Under the pieces are notes generated by a model. It saw nothing but the letters and a program-made list of their open reading frames with translations. It did no database searches and was not told the DNA's origin. A DNA stretch of 64,000 nt from Lonicera japonica (lineage: Eukaryota; Streptophyta; Magnoliopsida; Dipsacales; Caprifoliaceae), in NCBI GenBank assembly GCA_021464415.1, contig CM038466.1, positions 25,607,017 through 25,671,016 of the forward strand, read 5' to 3'. The number at the start of each line of letters is the position of its first letter. Position 1 is the stretch's first letter. The position numbers were made by a program, and so were the translations under genes. Positions 23,501-36,480 of the stretch are shown here, piece after piece.

Positions 23501-26500
23501 ATGTCCACTATGGCAGCTGTATGCCATGGCCCACATGCAACTGATTTCACGCATAAGCCATTGAGAGATTCTACTTCTTTCGGTTGATAAACGTTTTCAA
23601 GGTTCCCATGCCCGAGAACACCAAAAGTTCCATCCCCGAGAGTAAACAATTTCCCCAAAGTGGAAACAATCGCTGTATGCCATTCGCCACAAGCAACATT
23701 TGATACACTTAATCCGTCCAAAATACCAGAAAACCGGCTAGGCAACCACTGTCTTGTGTTTCTATGTAAACCTGCTAAATCGGGGCCAGAGCAATTATCA
23801 CCCCATGTATAAAGTTCGCCAGAAAATGATAAAGCGCATGTTTGATATTCACTACAAGAAACGGATTTCACATAGACCCCAATAAGGGAATCAACAATTT
23901 TTGGGCAAGTGATATCCATATCAACTTTATGCCCCAGTTTTCCCCCCTTTCCTTCACCCCAGCAAAAAACTTCCCCCTGTTTGGTTACTAGAGCAGCATG
24001 TTTTCCTCCTAGAGATATTTTTTGCACGTCTAGCATTGTGGTGGACTCGAGTAATTTAGGTAATAAAGCATCATACTGCTTTTTGTTTGGGTAGCCGACC
24101 TTATTATCCCCACCTCCCAAACACCCCCCTTCTATTGCCTCTCCCCAAATTAAAACATCCCTCAAAACATTTTTGTCTTCTTTTATGCTAGCGCATGTTC
24201 TCTTCTTGAGATTGTTTGGACCAATGTAGGAAGAATTCGGAAGAAAATTATCCATCGGATTTTGCATAGTTGATAGACTTGATTCGGAATAAAAGCTATC
24301 AGAGGAGCAAGATAAGCCATCAGAAAAACACCTCTCGGAATAGGACAAAGTAGGGCTCCCGGATAAGCTGTTCACCTTCAAAAGTACAGAACGGAAATTA
24401 TCGGATTGTTTACAAGAGTAAAGACAGAACTCTGGCATATACAAATCTAAAATATACTCTATTATTGTTTTGTGTTATGTAATTTGGTTATTAATGTATG
24501 TGCACATCATATACCCCAGGCAACATATTCTCCAATCATAAACATTAGTAATGTAATTATTTAAAGTTTTTAAAATTTAAATTCATTAGTTTCTATCTTA
24601 TGCTATCATGAATTTTATGCTCTTGTATAAAAATTAAGCTTAATAAGAATAACAAATCTAATTTTTTTTTCTCCTCGGTAAATAAATAAACTAATTAAAG
24701 AACCTGGGAATATCTTCTGGCTTCCTCTGAGAGTCCTAGGTTTTGTTTCCTTCGCATAAACCCAGCTGGACTATTGACACAGCTTTGTGCCACTCTTTGG
24801 TTTTCACAAGTACCCAAGGATATAGGGCGTTGACACCTGGATATTACAGCCCTCAGGCCTAAAAACCAAGAATCAGCCTGCTCTTTGTCCTTGCATATCT
24901 GTGTGTCAGAGGGAGAGAGAGAGATTTATGAGAAACAACAATTAAGCCAAAATGTCAGCAGTAAAAAGTTTGAATATGTAAATAACATATACTGCAATTA
25001 CCAGATCAAGAGAACGTTCACCATTTGCATAGATTAGCGAAAACAACTGGCACTCCATTTCTGGTTGAAGTTGCTTCTAAATAGTTTAGTAATAACTAGT
25101 TGATTAGTGGGTGTTGATATAAATGAACAAAGTGAAATATCAGTACAAAAATCCCTTAAGGGAAAGGTTTAAGTAAAGATGAATTGGCATAAATGGTTTG
25201 ATTTTACTTACGGTCCTTTGGCCACGAACAATATTCGTAACTGAGCTTAATCTCAGTTGTCTTTCCTCCTGACCTGAATACCAAATCAACAATTTCTCAT
25301 CCTGAAATTTATATAATCACGTTTCAGGTATATTATATATTATGATGTCTCTCCAAGATGAAGAGCTTCAAGAAAAATTAGCAACAAAATAATGGTATAA
25401 TGTATAATCTTCTCAAAATTGCATACCGTTGATAACCTGAAAGGGCAGAATTTGGGCTTCCTTCTTCGGCCATACTTCAAAAGATGAGCACCTTTCTTTA
25501 AAGCGACAATTGCCTGCAAACAGTTATAGAACAATCTAATGAATATAAACCTTTGGGTTATTGACATCAGCAAGCAATACACTTAACATGGCAACATAAA
25601 TCCCAGAAAGAATATTTTTTCAATTATTTCTTTGTTAACCAGTTTCATCTTTTGACACACAATTCACAGAAGTTAGAGAAAAATGGAAAAGATTAAGGCT
25701 CTGTTTGATAACGAAATTGGGACAACAATTACTTTTTTGAGAAGTTAGAAGATGAGATGAGTAATTTAATGAGATGCTCTCCATCTCGTGCTTGTTCTTA
25801 TGAGTAGATGTTCTCCATCTTTTCTTATTTTTTATGGAAAAAATTTCTTCCTCACCACCCAAAGAATTTCATTCCATTGAAAAAGTGAGAAAGTAAGAGA
25901 ACATCGCTCCACTCATTTTCCAACTTCTCACAAAAAATCAATTGTTTTTGCAATCAATTTCCAAGCTGTTATCAAACAGAGCTTAAAAAGTTGAGATTCG
26001 GTGTTCTTTTGTTGATTTTGAACAATAAGGTTAGATATTAGCGAGGCTTAGTCGCTCACATACCATCATTATCAACCAACTTGTGGACATTCTTAAGAAG
26101 GCAAAGATATGGTAGACCAACTGATACGACAAACATGCATTGATAAAGAATTTACAAAAGGCTTTCTTTCAATACTCTCCCCCACTTGCAGCCCTTCATT
26201 TATGGGCAATCAATGTGGGACTTTAATAGTAATGCAAAGTAAAAATGATAAGAACGGAATTGTTGTAGCACTTCCGGTTATACAAGTGTAAAACCCCAAC
26301 AAAATGGTACTTTCATAAAATATCTTTAGGGGAAAAAAAGCACTATCATATCAATCATCACATTTCTACTTGTCAGCAAGAATTAAACATCGTAACATAA
26401 AAAATCAAAATATATATATATATAGCTGAATTCGAAATTAAAGAGTAGAATTAGGTTCATTTTTCAACAACTGCCTGGCTGATCAATTCAACAAATTAAA

Positions 26501-26936
26501 AGCATCTACATTCCCGGGCCCAAAAATGAAAACCCATAAAATTTGAAATTACCACCTAAAATTTGAAACTCTGATTAAGATCCCAAGTTGGGATTTGAAG
26601 GATATGGATAATTGTACATCATAAACAATTGAACACTCGAATTGAATAACTCGTAATGAAAAAATCTACTAACACATAATAAAAGAAAAAGGAAAACAAA
26701 AAACAGAGAATAGTGACATTTGGGGTAAAGGAACAGAAATAGTAAAATCAATTCTGAAAACAGGGAAATCAAACAGAAAAAAGGAAATCACTGTTCACGA
26801 GAAACAAATTCACATAACTACTTGTATTATGCATTGTGTATGTGTGTGTGTGTGAGAGAGAGAAAGAGAAACAGAGAAAGAGAAGCACCTGTTGAAGAGC
26901 TCTATCAGAGGGGACTAGTGTTAATTCTTCACCCAT
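20573..26936 (-). CDS. PH-RCC1-FYVE-BRX domain protein (PRAF-type)
   Basis: Nine exons (minus strand): 26936-26889, 25513-25427, 25301-25212, 25076-25002, 24898-24704, 24375-22420, 22332-22186, 21749-21361 and 20678-20573. All have GT-AG borders and consistent phase, giving ~1030 residues, near the usual ~1000-1100 of plant PRAFs. Order of domains: N-terminal PH domain (about 17-130, KKGAHLLKYGRRRKPKF); low-complexity Ser-rich linker (SGSPTLSYSERCFSDGLSCS); RCC1 propeller repeats (about 240-625, with GxxHTA and WGxGxxGxLGxG motifs); FYVE zinc finger (about 630-692, CxxC pairs in KHNCYNCGLLFCNVCSS); coiled coil (about 795-865); C-terminal BRX domain (about 970-1030, KRFTDKEAQSWWAENQ). Family knowledge: PRAFs bind phosphoinositides and are linked to small-GTPase exchange, membrane traffic and cell polarity through BRX contacts. 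The start MGEELTLVPSDRALQQ is chosen because it joins in frame to exon 2. A decayed tandem copy lies at 10.9-14.8 kb. The exact orthologue is not assigned. Confidence 0.95.
25697..25983. mobile_element. Tourist-like MITE in intron 1 of PRAF-type gene
   Basis: Termini GGCTCTGTTTGATAAC and, reversed, AGCTCTGTTTGATAAC are flanked by TAA on both sides (25694-25696 and 25984-25986). A 3-bp TAA/TTA duplication with a GGCTCTGTTTG end fits PIF/Harbinger (Tourist-like) MITEs. The pseudogene's intron 1 copy at ~14780-14790 reads straight through the site without it. A sibling lies at 63426-63668. Confidence 0.85.
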
Positions 26937-27320
26937 TGTTCAGATAATTTCATACAGGAATAAGAACAGAAGAAGAAGAAGAAGAAGAAGAGAGAGAGAA
27001 AATGCTTTGGTAATACTTATTATTATTATTATCAGAAGAGAGAATGTGTGAAAGAGAAGTAAGAAATGCTTCTTCTTCTTCTTTTTCTTCTGTTTCAGTT
27101 TTCTGGCTTTGCACAGAGTAATGTAGTAATGAGACAGACAGAGGAGAGAGAGAGAGAGAGAGAGAGATACAAGTGATGAGAGACAGCGGGGGGAATGACT
27201 TTGCTATGTTTCCTCTCTCTCTGTCTCTCTATTCTTTTTTTTTTCTTTTTCTTTTTCTTTTTTTTCCCTAAATTTTTTTTTGGGAGGACTGAGTGATTAT
27301 ATTATATATAATATGGATTA
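26937..27320 (-). promoter_or_regulatory. 5' UTR and putative promoter of PRAF-type gene
   Basis: Upstream of the start codon (increasing coordinates) the minus strand is strongly pyrimidine rich: (CTT)n at ~26970-26990 and (CT)n at ~27141-27167 and ~27212-27230. Such CT tracts are common in plant 5' leaders and core promoters. A TATA-like ATTATATATAATATAATC lies at ~27295-27312. The transcription start is not determined. Confidence 0.4.
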
Positions 27321-29586
27321 ACAAAAAAATTTATATATTTATGTTCACGTTGAAATTTTTTCAACTTTTTTCATTTTGAACCAACTGGTACGCATCTTGA
27401 CTAATAATCTTTATTTAAGGAATAGTTGTCAACAAGCAGCTGCTGACCACCAAAATATTTTTACGACTACTAAAATTACACTTAAGAAATTCTTGATCGA
27501 ATTTATATTATACTACCACTAAATAACTTTATTTGGAAAACTATATTTTTATTATATTTATATTCGATTCTGGTTCCATCATAGTCACTGTTCACACTTG
27601 GTTACTCGTGCATAACAGAGTCTGTTATTTACTCACTGTACCCATCGCACGTGTGTGTGTTCACCCACAATACATGCATCCTTGTTTTTGTTTGTATTCA
27701 CCCTCGCCCCACAATTACTGCTCAATTTTTATTATTTTCTTCTTATAGAAGTCATAATAATCTAACCTAATTTTATTTGGACTGACGGCACTAATAATTC
27801 GTCCTTTTAATTTATATCCAAAAATAAATTTTAGAAATTTAATTCAATTTAATATAGTATTTATATACTTACTATATCTAGGAAGCGAATTAAATTCATA
27901 TAACTCAACTGAAAATTAATTTTATCATAGATTGTTTAACTCGAATAAACTTGTTTATTGTTAATATAATATGATACATTTATTTGAAAGACATTGAGTG
28001 CCGGCTAACGTGTCACTTTGTTTATCGAATTTTTGTGTACTTTTTGGAACTAAAATCGCCCTACAATGCTTTATTGAAAGTTTATAATTATATATACAAC
28101 AAGGAATTAAAAGAAGAATGTGAAGAGTTAATTGAGGAAATAAAACGTTACATATGGTAAGATTCTTCTTATTAAAAGGTGTATGTTTTAACAATGTAAC
28201 CTGCATTAAGAGTGCTTTTAGGCATATTTCACACGTGTACGTCACAAGGAGCAATTACACTATAATTATCTTCCAATGAACAACGTACTTAAAACTTTTT
28301 AGAGTTAATTTGGTTCAAAGAAGAAATTTAGACCATTCTTTAGAGAGAGAGAGAGGAGATGGAAAAAAAAAATTAACAGGTCAATGATAATGATAGATAT
28401 GTATAATTAAAGGTGACATTATTGTCGAAGCACCATCTATTTAATTTATTAAAGCAATGTTTAATTTTAAAAGTATACGATATGATTTCTTAAAATAGTA
28501 CGCATTATGCTTTAACAAAGAGAATATTAATTTGACAATATAACTATCCATAATTAATCATGTTTCAATTGAGCTTAATCAAATGATTTGATACGTAATA
28601 TAATATTTCCTATTTTTATGTACGCAAACGCATATATGTATATATATATATATAAAGGATGAAAATGCTTCACGGAGCTAGTTGTCAATTTCTTTTGTCA
28701 TCAGGGAAGAATCAAATAGATATGATTATCATTTTTTCGATCAAACCACACAAAACGATTTCTTTTAACAAAGAATCTTTCATTCGATCTTCCAAATAAT
28801 TCAAATGCTTCCAAAGTTAGGTTTATTTTTATTTATTTTTTTAAAAAAAGGTTCAGTAGCTAACAGCCACTGTCATGCCGCCCCCATGTGTAGGACCCTT
28901 CCATTTCATTATTCTTCTCATTTTTCAAATTTTTTTTTTATTTAAAGACTCTAATTGAGGATTATAATTAATTTTTATTAGGAAATATTAATACGTGATA
29001 TACAAATAAAAGTAACTCTTTGTAATGTTAGAGAAATTTTGAAATTTTATCTGATTGACGAAATTTCAGTTTGCGTATGCATCCACCTTAAATTTTGGAA
29101 TTTACTAGTTCCTAAAAATATTTTAATTAATTTAATTACGTGACAGTTAAAATTTATCTCCTTAATTTTAAACATACAACTTTTAATTTATTTGGATTTC
29201 AAAAATTGGTAACTGTTGCATATATAGCCCTTTTAATGCCTTCATTGCAGCAATAACTTTCTCTTCTATCAAAATGGTACCCACTCTATTGAAAGTAATA
29301 TTCATCAATTGTACGTTCACATAGCTTTAAGAAAAATACTATAATTATAGCATAATCAATGGTACGGTTAAGAATAAAAGAATAATCATAAAATATAATG
29401 CAATATTGTTATATTTTAAAAAAGGAAAAATAAGTTTTTAATATGAGACAACTCAAAAAAATAATAGATGCTTGATTTGGAAAAGGGTGCATTCTCTTTT
29501 ATTTTTATGGAAATCAAAAGAGAGTATCTTAATCTATGACACAATTAAGTTAATGTTTTCAAAAAATGTGCATTTAATTTCTACAT

Positions 29587-29625
<39 letters not shown>

Positions 29626-31130
29626 AGCTTAATTTAACGTACTCAAGTGGGAAAAGACTTTCAAAGTGGAAAGAGCTTTCCCCGTCTTATCCCCTCCCTT
29701 TAATTGAATCCAAACTATATATGTTATTGCATGTATCTCCAAAAAAAAAATAGATTGATGTGTCTAACGCTTTCACAACATGCTTAAAACTCGATTGATC
29801 GATGTGATCTTTGCAATCAAATGAAGAGTTCTATATTTTTTAAGATTATGTTTGAATAGTTTTTATATTTTTTAGATTATTTTTGTTGTACATTAGATTT
29901 TAAATTATTTCAACCGAAATTATGCTTGTCAGAGGATCACTTGTAAAGTTTTATATACATCGAAAATCCAGTGACATTTTAATTTGCACGGTTATTTTTC
30001 TGGTTATATAATGTACCGTCACAAAAATCAATTTTATATAACCCCATATTTAGATTAACACATAATGCACAAATATATTATATAAATTATGATCACATCC
30101 CTAAGTTTGAACACTTTTAGAATGCATTCCCTCGATTTTTGTTTAAAAGATATATTCTATGAGTAGATATTGTGAAACAATATCTGTTCGTATCTACTTC
30201 ATAGTATTTACAATATCTCCAAATATTATAAAATTCAATCTTTGTTAAAGTCAATATCTTCGAAACAAACATTGTGAGACAATATCTATCTAAAAACCGC
30301 ATTCTTTAAAAAAGAAAATTGAGAAATCGCATAATTTAAAATTTTCATCTCAAGAGCTGAATACTAAAAACCCCTTATCAATCTTTTTTATGTCGAGTAT
30401 AATTTTTGCTCTAAATTTATTGTTGATCGAATTTGTGCTGGCTGCTTGGAGCGCTGGAAATTATTTTAAAATAATTGTTTGTTTGGCTCTTTCACACCTA
30501 GCCTCTGTCACCAATGAAATTGCTAAATTTGATGTTGTGTGCATGATTTTCTAGCTTTGCATATTTTTCTATTTGTAATCCCTTTATGGGTATGTTCTTT
30601 TTTTTGTATCTTGCAACAACTTGGCACATGCTGCTCACTTACTCTTCTATACTTTCTCTATTCAAAGTTTACGGCAAACTCAATTAAATTTATTTATTGT
30701 TGTTGTTTCTTAATTCATTAATGGTACTTCCCACAAATGTAACCTACTCACCTACCACTAGGGTTACATGAACTTTTTAGAGAAACTTAACTTAAAGTTG
30801 TATTAAGATTGTGGGCTACCAATTTAGGTTCATGCTATCATAATTATTACTACCAATGGCGTTTTCAAGAAAAAATAATAATAACAAAAAGTGCTACCAA
30901 GGGGTTAGGGACTTAGGGTTTTAATTAATATTCAATAAATATAAAACGACAAGATGCTAAAAATTGTAACCTAGATATATTTAACCTACACATTTGTGTT
31001 GGAATTTGGAAGAACAAAAGTGCATGACAGTAATTAATTGAAAAGTACAATTGAGTTGTGATTTTGAAATATTTTTCGGACTATGTATCTAGCATTCCTC
31101 CTCTTCTTTTTTTGTCTAGATATTTTCTAG
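27320..31130. other. Gene-free A+T-rich region
   Basis: No recognisable protein, RNA gene or well-bounded element. Short frames are A+T-driven. It contains (TA)n runs (about 28637-28654 and 29596-29621) and a small perfect hairpin AGATATTGT-GAA-ACAATATCT at ~30163-30184. Confidence 0.6.
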
Positions 31131-31137
31131 TACCATA

Positions 31138-31262
31138 AAGTGTTCGGATCAGTTTTCGCACACTTCGACTAATTCTTATTCGCCGAACAGTGGCTAACCA
31201 CTGGAATTTGACCTGAGGAGCTCCTAATCGAACTCAACGCTAATCCTAATGTGCAGCACCTC
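31138..31262 (-). mobile_element. Au-SINE-like fragment
   Basis: The plus-strand phrase GTTCGGATCAGTTTTCGCACACTTCGACTAATTC resembles the reverse of the 3' half of Au-type plant SINEs. A related, longer copy lies at 33222-33400. Resemblance is from memory of the family; no target duplication was found. Confidence 0.45.
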
Positions 31263-32811
31263 TTCAATATATATTAAAATGATAATTTTTGCCAACGATG
31301 GATACTTCCATAATCTAACACATTTTATTTTTTTATTTAATGGTGACAATCTTTCAAATATTATTATATTATATTATATTATATCAATGATGTTGAATAT
31401 GATATTAACTTAATGTTGTTTCTAAATTTTGTAACTTAATAGGTTTCCCTTCTGCAAGCCAGGATAAATAACCACAAAATATCATCACATTCTTAAAAAA
31501 CATCAAAATAAATCATTTTAGTTTAAAAAGAAAAAAAATCCTAAACTAGACATATTTGTTGTTATAGCACCATGTAAACATAATAAAAAGTTAATAACTC
31601 ATAACTAATACAAAATATAAAAATAAAAATGTATGTATTAATCATAACCTATATGATAGAAAGTATTCATTATCGATCACGCTGTTTTATTTATATACAA
31701 GGTTCGGCCATTGGCGGTCAAAGTGAGTACGTTAGTACTTCAAAATTTGTCACAAATGAACATTGTACGCATGCCCCTATAAATCATATTAATTAGTGTG
31801 ATAGATAACTCATTGAAATGCTAATACCCATACCCATATATATATATATGTTAAAAAAATTCATGTGCTGGCCACAAGCTATTATTTTAAAGATAGAGAA
31901 ATTTTTATATAATTTTCAACCCAAATTTTTACCTACCAAAAATGAAAAGTGAGTTGCACATGAAAGCAACAAATGATTAGGATATATCATGAAAAAAAAA
32001 ATTATTAACTATTTAGGTCTTGATACAAAAATGCTATTATATGATTTACCAAATATAATCAAATTTGGTCAAAGTAACTGCTCCATCCTTCCAGACTCAG
32101 ATCGACCCGAGTTATAATCAAGCGTTATATATGTTATATCTTTTTTGTTCAATTCAACTCAGTCTTACATTTTCAATCCATTAATCTTTAATCCACAAAA
32201 TAACTTGACTAAGTATTTCAGTTTCTACATTTTCAAAATACAAGATCAGTAGGTGTTTTAAAAAATAAATTTATAATAATATTATATATAAAATAATAAC
32301 TTAAGTACTATCATTTAACGGTAACCATTTTAGTTTTAACAATAGCATTTCTTAATATTAATGTGTGATGGGGGTATTATAATTTAACTACAACAATGTT
32401 ACTAAAACTCACATTAATTTTTTCATGGCCATGTGAACCGGAAAATATTTTGTAAGAGCATCTCGAATAATATCGTTTATTCTTATTTTGTGCAATATTT
32501 ATACAACTTACAATTTATTTATTTTTGTCTCTATCGATGTTTCAAAATATTTGGACATGTGAGATTTGTTTAAAAGTGAAGTATATAAACTATGTTAAGA
32601 GAGATAAATAAAATAACACTAGCAAAACAGAGAAGAAATGATGAAAATATGGGGGGAGAGAGAGAGGGGGAAGAGAAAATGATAATTATAACAAAATCAA
32701 GGACGATGCAATAAAATAATATATTTAATAGCAACACATGTTATCACCACATTGAAAGTAACAATTTTACTATCTATTATGTGTAATACAATATACTGCT
32801 TAGTTGTGCTT

Positions 32812-32964
32812 TTTTTTTTTTTTTTTTTTTTATTTAAGGGAGGTCTAAGTCTCTCCCTTAATCCTACAAATAAAGAAAAATCCTCCCCTCCCACCCCATG
32901 AGTCGAACCCTTGACCTCAAGGCAAGGGTGGAGGTTGTCTACCACTGGGCCAACCCCTCTCCTC
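32812..32964 (-). mobile_element. tRNA-derived SINE with 13-bp target duplication
   Basis: On the minus strand it opens GGAGGAGAGGGG, with an A-box-like TGGCCCAGTGG and B-box-like GGTTCGACTC, and ends in a long poly(A) (T-run on the plus strand at 32811-32831). It is flanked by the perfect 13-bp repeat CTTAGTTGTGCTT (32799-32811 and 32965-32977). All hallmarks of target-primed SINE insertion are present. The polylysine frame seen here is its poly(A) tail, not a gene. Confidence 0.92.
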
Positions 32965-33221
32965 CTTAGTTGTGCTTATCTAACATTATATTCGCTTTCG
33001 TGTATGTCTAATGTCTAAACTTTTTATTGACCTGAATTCAGTATTCATTGCCAATTAATTAATTAATAAATTTTATATTTTATATGGTATTGATATTAGC
33101 CCAATCTTTTTAAGAATTAATTATGGACCTACTTTGCATCCAACTTATGAAATCAAAATAAATATCTTCTTTTTTATATAAGGTACACTAATATAATTTA
33201 TTTATCGTGTTTCTTCACAAG

Positions 33222-33400
33222 GTGTCCAGGTCAGCTTTATCATATTTGGACTAATTTCTGCTCACGGTTCATGGCTGCCGCTGGCCAAGTATTATTTTGA
33301 CAACGCCGGAGTTTTACCTTAGGAGTTCCAAGGCGATCCAAAATTATCCCAGTAACAACCTTATACCACTAAGCCAAGAAACTTGGTAATGTTAATTTAT
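33222..33400 (-). mobile_element. Au-SINE-like copy
   Basis: The minus strand starts near TTGGCTTAGTGGTATAAGG (A-box-like) and ends near the reverse of GTGTCCAGGTCAGC, a 3' motif of Au-type SINEs. It is diverged and shares its 3' half with 31138-31262. The B box is poorly preserved. Confidence 0.5.
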
Positions 33401-34125
33401 GTCGATCGAACTTGGGCGAAGAGAGGGTAGAAAAAATACACTCCTATCTCCACTATTCACTCACATAAAATACATGATAAATTAATCTCCTAAATTGAGA
33501 CTAAAACAGTAAAACAATACATGAGAATATTTATTTTATTTTCTCACATTGTGGACTATTGGGAGATTCCAATAAACAGGAAATGAATCATTTACTTCAA
33601 GCAGATATCTTAGGATGTCAATTATTTTAACTTCTAGAATGGAAAGGGGAACCAATTTTTCATAAAGTAAATAGAAAAGTCATGGGGGGTAGGTCCAAAT
33701 TAAATTTTGTTTAAAATTAATTTTGTTTAAAATTAAACTAGGATACGAGTAACCCAAAAATTCTGCCATGTGAAACTAAATCATTTTTTGCCATGAAAAG
33801 TAGATAACATCTTTCAATTGTCTCTTGTGGACCCCTTCATTTGTAATTAAGTAGTAGTTGATTAAGTGATTATTGAAGTTTTACCACTGTTTTATATAAT
33901 AATTCTTAATTACGCTGAGTTCTTGGAACACAGTTCATAATCACCTTTTGGAAGTGGGGCCTTTCAAGATTATATAATTAATCAGGAAACTTTTAATTAA
34001 TTACACTTTAATTTTCCCTGTTTAGGAAATGGTATACTATGAGAGGTATGGTCAAGTTATTGACTAACGTGGTGATTATGGCCCTGGAAAGCTGATAAGG
34101 CTTAGTAAATTTTTTTTTATATATA

Positions 34126-35525
34126 CTAATATTTCATCAGTGCGATGCACAAAAATTTGTATATATTGAATTTATTTAAAATTGGCAAGTATGTGTAAAT
34201 AAACTCGACAATAATAAAAGTTTAAGAAGTGAGCATAGTAATAAATATATTTGTCTAAAAAGTTAATAAATCTTGAGAAAACAACTATATATTTTGGAAC
34301 ACCTCTTTAAAAACTACATTTGTGGCTAAATTTATTGACCCTCCATTTTTGTCACAAATCAAAATTTTCAATCTTCTACGATGTGTAACTCTAGACAGAG
34401 CTACATATAACTGTTTATAACTGAAAACAGGTTTCTTCAAATATAACCCAATATGAGTTATGAAAACAAAGTCATTTTTGATAAACATATGGTAAGATAA
34501 ATCAAATTTATGATCATACCATTTGTTATATTGCTCAATGGAGTGAACTGCTTAATTATATAACCTTGACCACGATGAATACCTTTGCGTGATAATTAAA
34601 TACAATTTATTTTATATAATTCCAATTTGAACTTGGTATTGATAACATATGAAAATTCAAGTTAAAAGTATTACGATAATTTTTCCATCTAATATTTGAC
34701 CAATTCAACATGTTATAGGTTATGGATATGTTTTGCAAGTACTCTTTATTTGTCTTTCAGAAATTAACTTTCACTAGGTAATGTTTCCCAAAAACCTTTC
34801 ATCAAAATTATAATTGAATGTCTATATACTCTTTTTTACCGTAAGACATTCCTAGTAAAAACTTAATAAATAAATTAAGATATGTATTTTTTTTATTAAA
34901 ATACAAACATTAATTAAAAATTATTTATTTTAAAGTTTAATAAAAACTTTAGAGAAAATTGAAATGACAATAGCTTTTATTTTAAAACCAAAGGATCAAA
35001 AGCCTTTTAATAACCTATTGTAATGACCAATATAAAGAGTTAACCATACAAATAATTCTAAAAAAACAGGTTATAATGACCTATCATAATTTTTTTGATA
35101 TCATATTTATAAAAATATATATTATATTTTAAAAAAAACCTTCCTAAACGTTATTTATTTGACACAATAATATAAGGAGAATACCTTATAATTACTTACC
35201 GTGGAATAGTAGAATTCATGAACAAATGAGAATAAATTAACGTTAATAATGATAAATGCTTAATTACAAAGAGCTTTGAGTTACTTACCTTGGTATAATA
35301 AAAGTTCTTGAACAAATGAAAAAAATAATAATGCGACCATTGGTTCCAAAAAACAGCTGTCAAAAATCATTTTACATTTATATTACTGTGGAATGTCCAG
35401 ATCTTTTCAATTATTAAAAAAAGTTTCTAAAAGTAGAAATCTCAAAAAAATACAAAGTAAAGAATCCAAAAAAAGAAAGACCAAATGGGCAGGCAAACTT
35501 TTGGGGGTTGTTGTGTTTTAATAGA
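34126..35525 (-). mobile_element. Helitron (1.4 kb) with helicase remnant
   Basis: Read on the minus strand, it starts TCTATTAAAACACAACAACC after a flanking A (35526) and ends ATATTAG before a flanking T (34125), as Helitrons insert between A and T. Fourteen bases before the end is a hairpin TGTGCATCGCAC, shared with the Helitron at 52663-54497. Near the 3' end it keeps the last part of the Rep/Helicase protein. The terminal CTRR has drifted to TTAG, and the rest of the helicase is gone, so it is non-autonomous. Confidence 0.7.
34285..34479 (-). pseudogene. Helitron PIF1-like helicase C-terminal fragment
   Basis: The minus strand encodes THIGLYLKKPVFSYKQLYVA followed by LSRVTHRRRLKILICD and NVVFKEVFQNI, then a stop. 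This is the conserved end of the PIF1-type helicase of plant Helitrons, where the family reads (I/V)GIYLPKPVFSHGQLYVALSRV and NVVYKEVF. Upstream helicase motifs are missing, so it is a remnant inside the Helitron at 34126-35525. Confidence 0.85.
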
Positions 35526-36215
35526 TATTTATATATATATATATATATATTTTTTACTTTTGCCTAAGGCCGATTTTGTTGTGTTCATCAGTATATAGAA
35601 TGTGTTCAAAGTAATCTTTTTCTTATATATATTTTACTATTATAATCTTTTTGTTAAATATATTTTAATGTTGCCCAGTGGATTAACCAATCCACGCACA
35701 ACGAGTCCACATTTAGCACATAGTAACAATATCTCCATCTTCCAAATGAGGCCACAATTAGCTCCATCTTGGATAGTTCACCATAAACACCTTGACAATA
35801 ACCCAGCATGGATTCACCATCGAGCTCTGAACTAATTGTTGTGCCCACCGGTCCACGCACATAGTAATAATATTGTCCTCAACTTAAATACTTTAGGGTA
35901 TAGGTGTAGGGTTTTATTTTAAAAAGTATTGTTACTATGTGGTGACACTTTTTTATTTATACCCATGTTGAGTTCTACAATTTTTTCCATATGGGATCAA
36001 TGGTTTTAGTCAACCATTCTCAATAGATATTAGATATATAGGATTATGTATAAAGTTTGAAACTGAGAACCCCTTTCTCATATACAAGATGTTTCTTGGG
36101 CTTTTATTTTAATGCCGTGTTTAAAATTTTGAACCTCTTATAAAAATTGTTGTTGTAGTAAACATCTTGTATAATTGTTCATACCGCATAGTCTCAAGCA
36201 ACAACCCTACTTTTA

Positions 36216-36480
36216 GTGTGGAGATATTGGCACACACAAAAATACTTGGTAACATTTTCACTTTTATTTGGTCCTTCGCAACCAAGTAAAGTGTCTGTTA
36301 ATTAGTTCTTGTAGGTCGAGTATAGGCCTATATATTCGATATTTGACAACCGAGTAAGGTATTATCGAGTTTATACTCGGTCCTTCACAACCAAATAACA
36401 TACACATTATTCGATTGTCAATAACTTAATAAAAAGTGAACATATTTTCAAGAGATATTAAGAGTCCCAATATCTCCACC
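36216..36480. mobile_element. Mutator-like MITE (265 bp)
   Basis: Termini are GTGTGGAGATATTGG and, reversed, GGTGGAGATATTGGGAC. It is flanked by a 9-bp duplication CTACTTTTA/CTATTTTTA (36207-36215 and 36481-36489, one mismatch). A 9-bp duplication points to the Mutator superfamily. The interior repeats ACTCGGT...AACCGAGTA motifs in both directions. A sibling lies at 39128-39373. Confidence 0.75.

Noticed and set aside
32697..32945. Frame with polylysine tract
   Set aside because: It is the poly(A) tail and body of the SINE at 32812-32964.
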